Assembly: GCA_014763515.1 (NCBI GenBank)
Contig: JACXVH010000107.1
Location: forward strand, 1-5,578
Direction: 5' to 3'
DNA from: Flavobacteriaceae bacterium
Lineage (GTDB): Bacteria > Bacteroidota > Bacteroidia > Flavobacteriales > Flavobacteriaceae
DNA: 5,578 nucleotides
Position 1 is the first letter of the stretch. Every line of letters starts with the position of its first letter. Positions 5,518-5,578 of the stretch are shown here, in pieces. The notes under the pieces were generated by a model, which ran no database searches, had not been told where the DNA came from, and saw only the letters and a list, made by a program, of their open reading frames with translations. Position numbers and translations under genes: made by a program.

Positions 5518-5578
5518 ATGAAAAAAGAAGATTTATTATCGGATGAATTCTTAAAGCAATTCAAAACAGGCGAAGACC
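5518..5578 (+). CDS. IS256-family transposase, N-terminal fragment cut by the window end
   Basis: Twenty codons are visible, beginning MKKEDLLSDEFLKQF and continuing KTGED. This start is characteristic of the IS256 (mutator-type, DDE) transposases that I recall from Flavobacterium. The catalytic residues lie beyond the window. No Shine-Dalgarno site precedes the ATG, and no convincing promoter was found between the terminator palindrome and the start, so how the gene is expressed is open. Family assignment rests on a short segment plus the surrounding terminal-repeat-like structure. Confidence 0.82.
   Translation, partial: MKKEDLLSDEFLKQFKTGED

Larger units (their letters stand above)
5426..5578 (+). 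mobile_element. IS256-family insertion sequence, left end (continues past the window)
   Basis: The first codons of an IS256-type transposase, a terminal-repeat-like sequence ahead of it and a strong internal terminator together show the left part of an insertion sequence. The boundary is set at the GGG of 5426 because the sequence GGGTACTATAACATAAACTG followed by TGTAA resembles IS256-family ends, which commonly carry TGTGTAA in their inner part. The exact first base could be off by several positions. The element sits just after the acyltransferase stop codon in an A-rich stretch. The right end and the target duplication (8-9 bases in this family) lie outside the window. Confidence 0.75.

Overview
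The window is about 30% G+C and reads as chromosomal DNA of a member of the Flavobacteriaceae, most likely Flavobacterium or a close relative. The reasons are the 5S rRNA 3' end, promoter-like sites of the Bacteroidota type (TTTG, 17-20 bases, TAnnTTTG), the general lack of Shine-Dalgarno sequences, and the protein families present. A palindromic intergenic element of a type I associate with Flavobacterium genomes points the same way.

Layout, left to right. (1) Positions 1-99: the 3' end of a 5S rRNA gene, so the end of an rRNA operon, closed by a strong hairpin terminator. (2) 100-246: no gene; most of it is an imperfect palindromic element. (3) 247-3311, minus strand: a compact five-gene operon transcribed towards the rRNA operon, in the order msrB (lipoprotein methionine sulfoxide reductase), DoxX-family membrane protein, DinB-superfamily protein, NRDE/TANGO2-type protein, ATP-grasp ligase-like protein. 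Gaps are 4-6 bases or the genes overlap (13 and 4 bases), and a good promoter lies just before msrB. (4) 3387-3830, minus strand: a separate DUF4268 gene with an unusually clear Shine-Dalgarno site. (5) 3896-4552, plus strand: a NudL-type Nudix hydrolase, divergent from the previous gene. (6) 4604-5419, plus strand: a PlsC-type acyltransferase whose near-perfect promoter overlaps the Nudix stop codon. (7) From about 5426 to the window end: the left end of an IS256-family insertion sequence, with a probable terminal repeat, a 36-bp perfect palindrome that should terminate transcription, a second inverted repeat around it, and the first 20 codons of the transposase.

How the genes may work together: msrB, DoxX and the DinB-superfamily protein all belong to families with links to thiol or redox chemistry. 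They are followed by an amidohydrolase-fold protein (NRDE) and an amide-forming-fold protein (ATP-grasp) that are translationally coupled. The most interesting hypothesis here is that the last three genes form a small uncharacterised metabolic module, perhaps connected with a low-molecular-weight thiol or a modified peptide. That is inference from gene order and fold only. The Nudix and acyltransferase genes look like housekeeping functions (CoA-derivative clean-up and lipid acylation), although the acyltransferase has two departures from the textbook motifs.
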